Below, piece after piece: positions 26,764 to 35,867 of a stretch of 64,000 nucleotides of DNA; the stretch's first letter is position 1; each line of letters opens with the position of its first letter. The position numbers were made by a program, and so were the translations under genes. The notes under the pieces are model-generated. The model made no database searches, was not told where the DNA came from, and saw nothing but the letters and a program-made list of their open reading frames with translations. Source of the DNA: CAAGNP01 sp964611185 (GTDB lineage Bacteria; Bacteroidota; Bacteroidia; Bacteroidales; UBA932); assembly GCA_964611185.1 (NCBI GenBank), contig CAZSXE010000003.1, positions 32,925-96,924 on the forward strand, written 5' to 3'.

Positions 26764-27921
26764 ATGAAAAGAAGAATAGCAATTTTAGGCTCCACCGGCT
26801 CCATAGGGACACAGGCTTTAGATATTATCAGCCGCCATCGCGATTTATTTGAAGTCGAACTTCTGACTGCCTGCAACAATAAAGACTTACTCATCGAGCA
26901 AGCGATAAAATTTAACCCCAACTCCGTAGTGATCAGTAACCCCAAGCACTACAAAGAAGTCTCGGAGGCCCTTGAACCACATCTGATAAAAGTTTTCTCA
27001 GGAAACGAATCCATCGAAGATATTTTATCATCAAGCACGAATATCGATATGGTCCTTACGGCAATGGTGGGATTCAGCGGACTTCGCCCCACCCTTGCAG
27101 CCATACGCTCTGGAAAGAGCATTGCTCTTGCAAACAAAGAGACACTCGTAGCAGCCGGCTCCATCGTTACATCTGAAGCAATAAAGCACTCAAGTGCCAT
27201 CATTCCCGTCGATTCAGAGCACTCCGCTATTTTTCAATGTCTCCAGGGAGAACGCTCAGAGATAGAAAAGATACTCCTCACTGCCTCAGGAGGGCCATTT
27301 TTGAATATGAGCCTCGCGGCGATGGAAAAAGCAACCATTGAAACAGCTCTCAAACATCCTAAATGGAATATGGGGGCGAAAGTCACCATCGATTCAGCGA
27401 GTATGATGAATAAAGGTTTCGAAATGATCGAAGCAAAATGGCTCTTCGGAGTTAAACCATCTGATATAGAGATGGTTATACACCCTGAATCCATCATTCA
27501 CTCTATGGTTCAATTCAGAGATGGTGCCATCATGGGACAGATGGGATTTCCAGATATGAGAATTCCCATTCAATATGCATTCTCATACCCTTACAGACTT
27601 CCTTTCGAGGTTCAAAGAGTAAATTTCAGCAGCATCGGCGCACTCACATTCAAGAAACCGGACAGCGATAAATTTCCTTGCATAAAAATTGCATACAATG
27701 CAATAGAAAAGGGGGGGAACATACCTTGCATTATGAATGCTGCCAATGAAATAGCAGTAGCATCATTTTTAAAGGGAGAGATACCTTTTACCTTTATTCC
27801 CAAAATAATTGAAAATACGATAGAAAAGTGTAATTTTGTCCCTACTCCTACCGTAGAAGATATTTTTCTTTCAGATGAACAAGGAAGAAAAATCGCAAAA
27901 CAGTACATTAATAAGAAATAG
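26764..27921 (+). CDS. dxr: 1-deoxy-D-xylulose 5-phosphate reductoisomerase
   Basis: DXR makes 2-C-methyl-D-erythritol 4-phosphate, the committed step of the MEP isoprenoid pathway. The 385-residue product begins RRIAILGSTGSIGTQALDII (NADPH-binding loop). It has ALANKETLVAAGSIV near 120, VDSEHSAIFQCL near 153 (metal-binding Asp and Glu), and ASGGPFLNMS near 178. The ispF gene of the same pathway is at the far right of the window, not linked. It lies directly before rseP, a common arrangement in bacteria. Confidence 0.96.
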   Translation: MKRRIAILGSTGSIGTQALDIISRHRDLFEVELLTACNNKDLLIEQAIKFNPNSVVISNPKHYKEVSEALEPHLIKVFSGNESIEDILSSSTNIDMVLTAMVGFSGLRPTLAAIRSGKSIALANKETLVAAGSIVTSEAIKHSSAIIPVDSEHSAIFQCLQGERSEIEKILLTASGGPFLNMSLAAMEKATIETALKHPKWNMGAKVTIDSASMMNKGFEMIEAKWLFGVKPSDIEMVIHPESIIHSMVQFRDGAIMGQMGFPDMRIPIQYAFSYPYRLPFEVQRVNFSSIGALTFKKPDSDKFPCIKIAYNAIEKGGNIPCIMNAANEIAVASFLKGEIPFTFIPKIIENTIEKCNFVPTPTVEDIFLSDEQGRKIAKQYINKK

Positions 27922-27930
27922 TTTACATAA

Positions 27931-29247
27931 ATGGATATTATCCTTCGCATAGTTCAAGTTATATTAGCTCTTTCACTGCTAATTGTCGTTCACGAATTCG
28001 GCCATTTTATTTTTGCACGACTTTTTAAAATAAGGGTGGAAAAATTCTACCTTTTTTTCCCGCCGGCTATTTTCAAATTCAAACCTAAAAAAAGCGATAC
28101 GGAATTTGGCATCGGGTGCATTCCACTCGGAGGGTTCTGCAAAATCTCAGGTATGATAGACGAATCGATGGACAAGACAGCTATGGCGCAGGAGCCCAAG
28201 CCCTACGAGTTTAGAACTAAACCGGCATGGCAGAGACTTCTTGTTATGTTCGGAGGGGTGTTTTTCAATTTCCTTTTGGCCATAGTTTTATATAGCGCTA
28301 TCCTTTTTTCATGGGGTGAAGAGTATCTAAAAAACGATGATGCCATTTATGGGATAGAGGTAAATCAGCTTGCCCACGAGATAGGTTTTCGCAACGGAGA
28401 TAAAATAATCGCATTCGACGATCTCCATCCTGTGAATTTTACAGACCTCCAGATCGATTTGGCCCGCTCACAAGCCAAAACAGCTACTGTTCTTCGAGGC
28501 GGAGACACCATTGTTCTAAATATCGATCCGGATTATATCCCCGCCATACTGAACACTCCGGGGATGTTTATGCTCTCAGCGCCTGTGGCCATCGCCTCAG
28601 TACCGGATACATCTATTAATGCCGGTGCCGGTCTGATGAAAGGGGATAAGTTCTTACGGATACAGTCTCAGAATGTATTGAGTCTGAGCGAAGTACAGTC
28701 AGTCCTCGAACAGAATAAGAACAAACAGGTGATGATAGATTTCAAGCGTGGAGAAAGCACTGTCGCTATTCCGATGATGGTTAACGAAAATGGGCGCATA
28801 GAGGTACTACTTCAAAGTGATATTACCGACTTTAATGTCACAAAGAAAGATTATTCACTTCTGTCTGCTATTCCTGCCGGATTTAAAAAGACATTCAGCA
28901 CCATCGGCAATTATGTAAAAGAACTCGGACTCATCTTCTCTCCCAAGACAGAGGCATACAAATCGGTGGGCAGTTTTATAGCTATAGGAAGTATATTTCC
29001 GGCGACATGGAACTGGCAGATTTTCTGGAATATTACGGCATGGCTCTCCATTATGCTTGCAGTATTGAATATTCTCCCTATTCCGGCACTTGACGGAGGT
29101 CATATAATGTTTACTCTCTACGAAATCATTACAGGAAAGAAACCATCGCAGAAATTCCTCGAATATGCACAGATAGTGGGGATGATTATCCTTATGGCTC
29201 TTGTTTTTCTCGCATTCGGTAACGATATTTACAGATTATTTAAATAA
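27931..29247 (+). CDS. rseP: RseP-type site-2 membrane metalloprotease
   Basis: This protease cuts transmembrane segments, such as anti-sigma factors or signal-peptide remnants, within the inner membrane. The zinc motif HEFGH is at residues 21-25 in the first helix. Two PDZ-like regions occupy about 110-320. The third metal ligand lies in ILPIPALDGGHIMF near 386. The 438-residue length is normal. It sits in the M23-dxr-rseP-lipoprotein operon. Confidence 0.95.
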   Translation: MDIILRIVQVILALSLLIVVHEFGHFIFARLFKIRVEKFYLFFPPAIFKFKPKKSDTEFGIGCIPLGGFCKISGMIDESMDKTAMAQEPKPYEFRTKPAWQRLLVMFGGVFFNFLLAIVLYSAILFSWGEEYLKNDDAIYGIEVNQLAHEIGFRNGDKIIAFDDLHPVNFTDLQIDLARSQAKTATVLRGGDTIVLNIDPDYIPAILNTPGMFMLSAPVAIASVPDTSINAGAGLMKGDKFLRIQSQNVLSLSEVQSVLEQNKNKQVMIDFKRGESTVAIPMMVNENGRIEVLLQSDITDFNVTKKDYSLLSAIPAGFKKTFSTIGNYVKELGLIFSPKTEAYKSVGSFIAIGSIFPATWNWQIFWNITAWLSIMLAVLNILPIPALDGGHIMFTLYEIITGKKPSQKFLEYAQIVGMIILMALVFLAFGNDIYRLFK

Positions 29248-29253
29248 AACAAT

Positions 29254-30255
29254 ATGAAACATCTTAAAATACTATTATTGGTACTATTACCGATTCTTTT
29301 TCTCTCTTCATGCAAAGAAGGGGGTAAAAACAAACAAATTTTCATGCCGAGCGTAAGCGGAAAAGCCGGAGAAGTACTCGTGGTAATAGATAAGGCATAT
29401 TGGGAGGGGGAAATCGGTTCTATGTTGAAAAACACCCTTGCTCGTGAATATCCATTTCTTCCTCAGAGAGAACCTATGTTTACCGTTTACAATACCACTC
29501 CAAGCTCATTCAGCAACTACGGCTCATTCGTCTCACACAGAAACATATTGCTGATTAATATTGACAAATCTTTTAGCAAGCCGAAAATAGTCTATCAGGA
29601 AGATGTATGGGCCGCTCCTCAGATAGTGATAACACTTTCGGCACCCGACAAAGAGTCTGCTTACGAAATCTTCGTTACCGAAAAAGAGAAGATAATCAAT
29701 GCCATTGAGCAGAAAGAGCGTGATAGAATCATAGCCAATGCTCATAAATACCAAGAGATCCAGATTAGAGATATTATCCTCTCAGAATTTGGCGGATCTC
29801 CATATTTTCCACAAGGTTATTCCATCAAAAAGCATATTCCCGAATTTGCTTGGATTTCTTACGAAACCACTTATGTCAACCAGGGCATATTCATATATAC
29901 ATATCCCTACGATGGAAAAGAGATGACCGTCGAAAGTATTGTAGAGGAGAGGAACAAAATTCTGAAAAAAAATGTTCCGGGCATGAGAGAAAACAGTTAC
30001 ATGATTACAAGTTCTATGATAACCCCCGGATTTGAATGGATTAAATACAAAAACCGCACTTTTGCAGAGGTAAGAGGGCTATGGGAGCTTGAAAGAGATT
30101 ACATGGGGGGACCTTTTGTATGTCATGCATTTTTAGATAGGGACAACAATAATGTCATAGTAATAGAGGGATTCGTATATGCTCCCAAATTCGACAAGCG
30201 GAATTATTTAAGACAAGTTGAATCAATACTTTACTCCTTTGAATGGGGAAAATAA
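29254..30255 (+). CDS. DUF4837-family lipoprotein
   Basis: The 333-residue product has a lipoprotein signal ending in LSSC (Cys20). Further on are SGKAGEVLVVIDKAYWEGEIG (split as GEVLVVIDK and YWEG), VFTVYNTTP-like FTVYNTTPSSFS, and HRNILLINID. These fit my memory of the DUF4837 family found in Bacteroidota, whose role is unknown. It is the last gene of the rseP operon, which suggests an envelope role. No catalytic motif is evident. Confidence 0.8.
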   Translation: MKHLKILLLVLLPILFLSSCKEGGKNKQIFMPSVSGKAGEVLVVIDKAYWEGEIGSMLKNTLAREYPFLPQREPMFTVYNTTPSSFSNYGSFVSHRNILLINIDKSFSKPKIVYQEDVWAAPQIVITLSAPDKESAYEIFVTEKEKIINAIEQKERDRIIANAHKYQEIQIRDIILSEFGGSPYFPQGYSIKKHIPEFAWISYETTYVNQGIFIYTYPYDGKEMTVESIVEERNKILKKNVPGMRENSYMITSSMITPGFEWIKYKNRTFAEVRGLWELERDYMGGPFVCHAFLDRDNNNVIVIEGFVYAPKFDKRNYLRQVESILYSFEWGK

Positions 30256-30287
30256 TAACACTTTTTCAAGTTTTTTACCTTTCACGC

Positions 30288-30317
30288 TTGCAAGGTAAGA
30301 AATTATTTTTACCTTTG
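30288..30317 (+). promoter_or_regulatory. Promoter of tRNA-Glu and rpsT
   Basis: TTG at 30288-30290 and TACCTTTG at 30310-30317 are 19 bases apart. The same CCTTTGCACTCCC start region occurs before tRNA-Gln at 63558, suggesting a common stable-RNA promoter form. Confidence 0.8.
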
Positions 30318-30356
30318 CACTCCCAAATTAAGACGGTTATGTTTTAACATGGATAT

Positions 30357-30431
30357 GGTGGGTTCGTCTAACGGTTAGGACTCAAGATTTTCATTCTTGC
30401 AATGGGGGTTCGATTCCCCCACTCACTACCA
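30357..30431 (+). tRNA. tRNA-Glu (anticodon TTC)
   Basis: The acceptor strands GGTGGGT and ACTCACT pair (with G-U at two places), then A and an encoded CCA. The D arm is GTCT/GGAC and the anticodon stem CAAGA/TCTTG round TTTTCAT, giving TTC. The T arm is GGGGG-TTCGATT-CCCCC. rpsT starts 20 bases after the end, so both are probably made as one transcript. Confidence 0.95.
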
Positions 30432-30451
30432 AAAATATAAAAAAGATTATA

Positions 30452-30703
30452 ATGGCAAATCACGCATCAGCAGACAAGCGAAATCGCAACAGCGAGACAC
30501 GCAGATTGCATAATCGTTATTATGCAAAAACTACAAGAAACGCTATCAAAGCGTTAAGAAACACTACAGATAAAGAGGCCGCAGTAGCCCTTCTTCCCAA
30601 GGTATCATCTATGATAGACAGACTTGCGAAGATTAATGTTATCCATGATAACAAGGCTGCAAACCTAAAAAGCGGACTTACTGTATATGTAAATAAATTA
30701 TAA
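30452..30703 (+). CDS. rpsT: 30S ribosomal protein S20
   Basis: S20 binds the bottom of the 30S subunit. The 83-residue basic, helical product starts ANHASADKRNRNSETRRLHN and ends with KINVIHDNKAANLKSGL. This matches the family's rule of dense Lys/Arg plus a conserved NKAA segment. It lies just behind tRNA-Glu and before a terminator. Confidence 0.95.
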   Translation: MANHASADKRNRNSETRRLHNRYYAKTTRNAIKALRNTTDKEAAVALLPKVSSMIDRLAKINVIHDNKAANLKSGLTVYVNKL

Positions 30704-30750
30704 AAAAAATTCGGACGATTTTTTTACTCAATTTCGGTAATAAATTAGAA

Positions 30751-30780
30751 AACTTTCCAATCTTTGTTGGGAAGTTTTTT
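30751..30780 (+). terminator. Terminator after rpsT
   Basis: AACTTTCCAA pairs with TTGGGAAGTT (one G-U) around a six-base loop, followed by TTTTTT. Confidence 0.9.
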
Positions 30781-30791
30781 ATTTATTAACT

Positions 30792-31487
30792 ATGAACGAA
30801 AATATTAAAATCAAAGAGTGGAAAGCCGAAGAAAGGCCGAGAGAAAAAATGGTAGCATTAGGAGCCAGCTCACTCGACAACACAGAACTGTTGGCCATAA
30901 TCCTTCGCACCGGAATTAAAAGTGAAACAGCTGTGGACATATCGAGAAAGCTCCTTTCATCAGTCGATAATTCTCTTTCAGCGTTATCGAAACTGTCGAT
31001 AGAAAAAATATGCACCATCGAGGGTATAGGGCCCACAAAAGCGACCACTATCTTAGCTGCCTTCGAGCTCGGATCGAGGATGTGTGCAGAATTGCCGGAG
31101 GAGCGGCCACAGATTATTTCATCATCGTCTGTGGTAAAAATAATAGCACCTATTTTGAAAAATCTCATGCATGAAGAGTGTTGGGTACTATTTCTCAATC
31201 GAGCAAACAAGCTCATATCAAAAGAGCGAATCAGCTCCGGAGGCATTTGCTCTACCATTATGGACACGCGCCTTATAATGAAAAAAGCATTGGAAAAGCT
31301 CGCCTGTTCTATTGTTATTGTCCATAATCACCCTTCAGGTAATCCCTACCCGGGCGAACAGGACAAAATACAGACTAAGATTCTCAAGGAAGCTGCTGCT
31401 CTTATGGATATTGCACTCCTTGATCATGTTATCATTGCAGGAGAAAAGCATTACAGTTTTTCAGATCAGGCCTGTGTTTTGAATTAA
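30792..31487 (+). CDS. radC: RadC family protein (JAB/MPN domain)
   Basis: The 231-residue product begins with the UPF0758 N-terminal region (WKAEERPREKMVALG) and a helix-hairpin-helix near IEGIGPTKATTI. It ends in a JAB1-type metal-binding domain with HNHPSGNPYPGEQD. The old link to DNA repair is not well supported; the molecular role is unknown. It begins 12 bases after the rpsT terminator, and I found no strong promoter of its own, so it may depend on read-through. Confidence 0.92.
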   Translation: MNENIKIKEWKAEERPREKMVALGASSLDNTELLAIILRTGIKSETAVDISRKLLSSVDNSLSALSKLSIEKICTIEGIGPTKATTILAAFELGSRMCAELPEERPQIISSSSVVKIIAPILKNLMHEECWVLFLNRANKLISKERISSGGICSTIMDTRLIMKKALEKLACSIVIVHNHPSGNPYPGEQDKIQTKILKEAAALMDIALLDHVIIAGEKHYSFSDQACVLN

Positions 31488-31490
31488 ATT

Positions 31491-31520
31491 TTGTGAAAGA
31501 TTAATTATAAATTAACTTTG
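31491..31520 (+). promoter_or_regulatory. Promoter of upp
   Basis: TTG at 31491-31493 and TAACTTTG at 31513-31520 are 19 bases apart; the upp ATG follows 17 bases after the box. Confidence 0.75.
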
Positions 31521-31537
31521 ACAAAATATTTAGCACT

Positions 31538-32191
31538 ATGAAAGTAGTTAACTTAAGTGACAAGAACTCTGCATTAGGGCAGTTTATTGCAGAAATAAGA
31601 GATTCAAGCATCCAAAAGGACAGAATGAGATTTCGTAAAAACTTATCTCGAATCGGTGAAATATTCGCATACGAGATCAGCAAATCTCTTGAATATAAGT
31701 CTGTTGATGTTCACACTCCCTTAGGAATAGCACAGTGTAATACTTATGATAATGATATTGTTATTGCGAGTATTCTCCGCGCCGGAATACCTCTTCACGA
31801 TGGTATTCTCAGGATTTTCGACAGAGCTCAGAATGCATTTATAGCTGCCTACAGAAAATACGGAAAAGATAATAAGTTCGATATTCAAGTGGAATATGCA
31901 AGTTCTCCAAGTATTGAAGGAAAAACCTTAATTCTCGCCGACACCATGCTTGCTACCGGTTCTTCCATGGTTCTTGCATACAAAAAATTATGCGAAGAAG
32001 GGACCCCGAAACACATCCATATCGTCTCCGTCATATCGAGTATTTACGGTGTAGAATATCTTAAAAAGAATATCCCTTCAAAAAATACTACTATTTGGCT
32101 CGGAGCCATCGATGAAGAGCTTACAAACAAATCATATATTATCCCCGGTCTTGGAGATGCGGGAGACTTGGCTTACGGAAGCAAATTGTAA
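31538..32191 (+). CDS. upp: Uracil phosphoribosyltransferase
   Basis: It makes UMP from uracil and PRPP in pyrimidine salvage. The 217-residue product has the PRPP-binding loop LILADTMLATGSSM near 128. It also has ASILRAGIPLHDGIL near 78 and the uracil-binding C terminus IIPGLGDAGDLAYGS. It has its own promoter, and it converges on rpoN with a one-base gap between stops. Confidence 0.94.
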   Translation: MKVVNLSDKNSALGQFIAEIRDSSIQKDRMRFRKNLSRIGEIFAYEISKSLEYKSVDVHTPLGIAQCNTYDNDIVIASILRAGIPLHDGILRIFDRAQNAFIAAYRKYGKDNKFDIQVEYASSPSIEGKTLILADTMLATGSSMVLAYKKLCEEGTPKHIHIVSVISSIYGVEYLKKNIPSKNTTIWLGAIDEELTNKSYIIPGLGDAGDLAYGSKL

Positions 32192-32192
32192 T

Positions 32193-33602
32193 TTACAATT
32201 CTTTTCTTAATCTTGCAATCGGCAAATTCAGCTGTTCACGATATTTGGCAACAGTTCGGCGAGCCACTTTATATCCTTTCTGTGAAAGAACATCTACCAG
32301 CTCCTCATCGGTAAGGGGTTTGTGTTTGTCCTCAGCATCGATACTTTCGGAAAGTACCTTTTTTATCTCTCTTGTCGAAACCTCTTCGCCGGCTTGTGTC
32401 ATCAACCCTTCCGAAAAGAAATATTTCAGAGGATAGATTCCAAAGTTCGTCTGAATATACTTACAGTTTACAACTCTTGAGATAGTAGAGATATCAAGTC
32501 CTGTCTTTTCAGCTATATTTTTTAAGACCATCGGTTTGAGCTTCGACTCATCCCCATCGAGAAAAAAATCGTGCTGAAAATCGATTATGGCATTCATAGT
32601 ATTCTGAAGCGTATTATGCCTTTGGCGGATAGCTTCCACAAACCATTTGGCAGAATCGAGCTTCTGCTTAACAAAAGATGCAGCCTCTTTTCCGGTACGG
32701 GTAGAAGAGTTAGCTGATTCCAAAAGAATATCGGCATATCTTTTATTAACTCTCAATTCGGGAAGATTGAATTTAGGCATGGTCATATTCAATTCTCCAT
32801 CTTTCTCTTCCAATAGAAAATCGGGTATAACTTGCTGTGCCTGTTCAATATACGAATCATCTATCTGACCTCCCGGCTTAGGATTTAAATGTACGATTAC
32901 ATCTATTGCATCTTTTAATTCATCCTCACTGATTTCCATTTTGTCCATTATCTTTTGATAATGCTTCTTCGTAAATTCGGGGAAAAAATCATTGAGGATA
33001 GTGATGGCATGCTCTCGTGCGATGTTCGGTGTTAGATACTTAATTTGTAAAAGAAGACATTCCCTAAGATCCCTCGCCCCTACACCCACAGGCTCGAATT
33101 CCTGAATAATTTTCAATGCCCTTTCCACCTCCTGCGGTGTAGTCTCTATTCCCTGTTTAAAGGCAATATCATCTGTAAGAGATTCTAAATCTCTTCTTAA
33201 ATAACCATCATCATCAAGACTGCCTATTATATACAATGCGATAGCTTTCATCCGCGGGTCGAGATGACTGTATCCAAGCTGCATTTCAAGGCTTTGATGG
33301 AAACTCTGCTTGACTGAAAAAGTATTGTATTGGGGTTTAATATCTTTCCCCTGATTATTTACCGCATATTTGTAAGACGGAGTAGGATCATCGGGAGAAT
33401 AATCGCTTAAAGAGACATTTTTAGGGGTATCATCACCATCCTGCTCGGAATCGGAAACTTCATCAAGAACAGGATTTTCTTCGAGTTCTTTTCTGATTTT
33501 TTGTTCCAACTCCAAAGTAGGCAACTCCAACAGTTTTATAGTCTGAATCTGAAGAGGAGATAGCCCCTGCTTCATCGTCTGTTGTAACCCCTGCTTTAGC
33601 AT
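32193..33602 (-). CDS. rpoN: RNA polymerase sigma-54 factor
   Basis: Sigma-54 directs polymerase to -24/-12 promoters that need an AAA+ activator. The 469-residue product has a Gln/Leu-rich region I (LQQTMKQGLSPLQIQTIKLL), an acidic region II, the core-binding region, and the DNA-binding C terminus with the RpoN box ARRTVAKYREQLNLP. No enhancer-binding protein gene is visible in this window. The minus-strand box TATCTTTG lies at 33635-33628. Confidence 0.96.
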   Translation of the reverse strand: MLKQGLQQTMKQGLSPLQIQTIKLLELPTLELEQKIRKELEENPVLDEVSDSEQDGDDTPKNVSLSDYSPDDPTPSYKYAVNNQGKDIKPQYNTFSVKQSFHQSLEMQLGYSHLDPRMKAIALYIIGSLDDDGYLRRDLESLTDDIAFKQGIETTPQEVERALKIIQEFEPVGVGARDLRECLLLQIKYLTPNIAREHAITILNDFFPEFTKKHYQKIMDKMEISEDELKDAIDVIVHLNPKPGGQIDDSYIEQAQQVIPDFLLEEKDGELNMTMPKFNLPELRVNKRYADILLESANSSTRTGKEAASFVKQKLDSAKWFVEAIRQRHNTLQNTMNAIIDFQHDFFLDGDESKLKPMVLKNIAEKTGLDISTISRVVNCKYIQTNFGIYPLKYFFSEGLMTQAGEEVSTREIKKVLSESIDAEDKHKPLTDEELVDVLSQKGYKVARRTVAKYREQLNLPIARLRKEL

Positions 33603-33627
33603 ATATTATCTTTGGACATTAATGTTA

Positions 33628-33635
33628 CAAAGATA
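33628..33635 (-). promoter_or_regulatory. -7 box of rpoN
   Basis: TATCTTTG on the minus strand, 25 bases upstream of the rpoN ATG. An inverted copy of the same eight bases lies at 33607-33614, pointing the other way into DNA with no plus-strand gene. Confidence 0.5.
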
Positions 33636-33647
33636 CGCTTTTTTTTA

Positions 33648-34778
33648 TTATTTGAGAGGAAAGAAATATTTTGGTCGATAATCGGGGAGCAGATAGGGGT
33701 GAAAAACCCATATTAAATTTTCAAGAATAGCATCGGGATTCATCGTTACAACATCATAATAGGGGGTTTCACCCGTGTTGCAAGAGTAAATACGCCTTTT
33801 TTTATAAGGCTCAAACTCACGATAATATGGTGACTCTTCACTCAGCATTTCATAACTCATATCCCCTTTTAAATTACACTTAAAAACCCAGTAATCGGCA
33901 TTAATTGCAGTTTCAAGGACAGATTCTACAGATTTAGGAGTACTTCCACTACCGGGAACGGAACTAAAAAGATAGTCGGCTCCGGCATCCTTGTAAATAG
34001 TGGCCATATAACTCTCTCCCGATGGGACAAACCACGAAGAACCGTATTTTCTTTCAGCCATGAGGGTAGGTCTGTATTTAACATTCGCAGTCAAAGATTT
34101 CAAGGAATCATACCTTTCGCAGGTAGAGGTAAAAATGGAATCTGCTCTATCCTGCTTGCCGAACAGCAATCCGTAAAAACGAACCCATTCCGTACGGGCG
34201 AGAGGTTTGCTTTCCATATAATCAGCAAATTCAATAATAGGAATTCCGATTTTTTCAGCCGCTCCGTATCCGCAATTTTCAAAAGGCGATGCCAAAATGG
34301 CCTCTGCGTTAAGATTTATCATTTTTTCAATATTGGGAGAAGAGGCTTCCCCTAAATTAGCAATTCTTCCCTCTTCCACACCCCTTTTTATCTCCTTGGA
34401 GTCAATATACTGAGGCTCACACACACCCACTATTTCATCTGCTATCCCTAACTTCTCGATAATCGAACACTGAACTGACATATATACTATCACTTTTTTT
34501 ATGGGAATTTTGACAATTGTCCCTTCGGGCAACTCTTTGGGAATATCTTTATTTCTGTCAATCAGAATATACCTCTGAAGCAATGCTCCCGAATCACCCT
34601 TCCAAGGGTCCTTAATGTCTATTGTTATATAATCGGCATAATGTTTTATTTTGTACCCCTGAGCATAATAGGTACTGTCTGCTTCAAGAAGAGAAGATGT
34701 AGCCTTTTCTCTGCCCCCCTGGCAGGAGGAGCAGAGAATAGCTACGGAAAAAATCATAAATACACAGATCTTTTTCAT
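33648..34778 (-). CDS. Cobalamin-type ABC substrate-binding lipoprotein (BtuF-like)
   Basis: The 376-residue product has a lipobox (LCSSC, Cys19). It has the two-lobe helical-backbone fold of iron-siderophore/cobalamin binding proteins, seen in IVGVCEPQYIDS, PNIEKMINLNAEAILASPFE, and late VVTMNPDAILENLIW. It is the third gene of the riboswitch-controlled series with btuB and the btuG-like gene (gap of 4 bases). That makes corrinoid the likely ligand, delivered to the permease and ATPase encoded at 40251-42271. Confidence 0.85.
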   Translation of the reverse strand: MKKICVFMIFSVAILCSSCQGGREKATSSLLEADSTYYAQGYKIKHYADYITIDIKDPWKGDSGALLQRYILIDRNKDIPKELPEGTIVKIPIKKVIVYMSVQCSIIEKLGIADEIVGVCEPQYIDSKEIKRGVEEGRIANLGEASSPNIEKMINLNAEAILASPFENCGYGAAEKIGIPIIEFADYMESKPLARTEWVRFYGLLFGKQDRADSIFTSTCERYDSLKSLTANVKYRPTLMAERKYGSSWFVPSGESYMATIYKDAGADYLFSSVPGSGSTPKSVESVLETAINADYWVFKCNLKGDMSYEMLSEESPYYREFEPYKKRRIYSCNTGETPYYDVVTMNPDAILENLIWVFHPYLLPDYRPKYFFPLK

Positions 34779-34782
34779 CTTA

Positions 34783-35862
34783 TTATTTTGTAAGGAAGAA
34801 TGCTCCTATAGGGTTTAAACCGCCTGTATCAAATTTCTTAACTAATACCCCCTTGGAGGTATATATATACATATCACCATTTGAAACATAATCTGAAGAA
34901 CCTATATATACATCTCCACTGACAGGATCTGTCGAAATATAGTAGGCACTCGGCACATTCGTTCCATCTGTTATAAAATTACCTCCCAACTTTTCCGTTA
35001 TGGCATCATATACATAATAGCCATTAACTACATTCCATTTTTCATCATATTTTGATGTAATAAGATACAAAGAGTCATCATTACCCATAGCCATATATGT
35101 AGGAGATATTCCATCTACCTTGGTAACAACATCTGTAACCGTATTGATTTTCTGAAGAGTGGCCGGGGCATCTTCTGTGTAATTTCCTATTGAAATAAGA
35201 TATACATCACCTTGAGAATCTACCTCCAAATATTGTGGATTATCCACTACATCAAGTGTCTTAATTACCTCCATTGTAGAAGGATTTACCACAGAAACGG
35301 TTTTACCATAATTGGGGTAGCTCATTCCTCCCGAATTGGCTACATAAAGTTTATTGTTTGATGATACCACTTGATCCGGATTAGGACCTACTTCTACCCT
35401 CTTTACTTCAAAAGAAGTCGTGTCTATCTCCCCTAAATAGCCCTCATAATATGTAACATATAGTTTATCAGAATAAGTAGTAAAATATCTCGGAGACAAG
35501 TTTGAATTGGGTCCCTTAACCACTATTTCATCAATATACTTGCCGTTTTTGTCCAACACAAAGATAATCTGAGAGTTATAAACGGAAATATACATCTTTG
35601 AGCCGAAAATTACCATATCTTGAGCCGTATCTCCAAGTTTCTTACCACTGTTGATATTTTTGAAAACATCGTATGTAACACTTTTATTTTGGGCATCGTA
35701 AAACGCAAGATTCGCATCATTACTTCCATAATTTCCACTGTTAAGGATAAATGCACCTACTGTAATTTTAGGTTCAGGGGTTGGATTTTCTTTGTTGCAA
35801 GATGAAACAACTAAAATCGACAAAGCCGCTAAGGCAAATAATAAATAATTTTTACTTTTCAT
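34783..35862 (-). CDS. Surface beta-propeller lipoprotein, BtuG-like
   Basis: The 359-residue product has a lipoprotein signal (VVSSC, Cys22) and then repeated blades. Each blade has an LYVANSGG, YLEVDSQGDVYLI or MGNDDSLYLIT type segment, as in YncE/DUF5074 propellers. In Bacteroides, BtuG is such a surface propeller that binds vitamin B12 tightly and passes it to BtuB. The position five bases after btuB and behind a cobalamin riboswitch supports the same role here. I give no symbol because the match is by layout only. Confidence 0.8.
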   Translation of the reverse strand: MKSKNYLLFALAALSILVVSSCNKENPTPEPKITVGAFILNSGNYGSNDANLAFYDAQNKSVTYDVFKNINSGKKLGDTAQDMVIFGSKMYISVYNSQIIFVLDKNGKYIDEIVVKGPNSNLSPRYFTTYSDKLYVTYYEGYLGEIDTTSFEVKRVEVGPNPDQVVSSNNKLYVANSGGMSYPNYGKTVSVVNPSTMEVIKTLDVVDNPQYLEVDSQGDVYLISIGNYTEDAPATLQKINTVTDVVTKVDGISPTYMAMGNDDSLYLITSKYDEKWNVVNGYYVYDAITEKLGGNFITDGTNVPSAYYISTDPVSGDVYIGSSDYVSNGDMYIYTSKGVLVKKFDTGGLNPIGAFFLTK

Positions 35863-35867
35863 GGTAC

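Noticed and set aside
33607..33635. Inverted pair TATCTTTG/CAAAGATA before rpoN as a divergent promoter
   Set aside because: The boxes face each other rather than outward, and there is no plus-strand gene to the right. Only the minus-strand box is kept, as the rpoN promoter.
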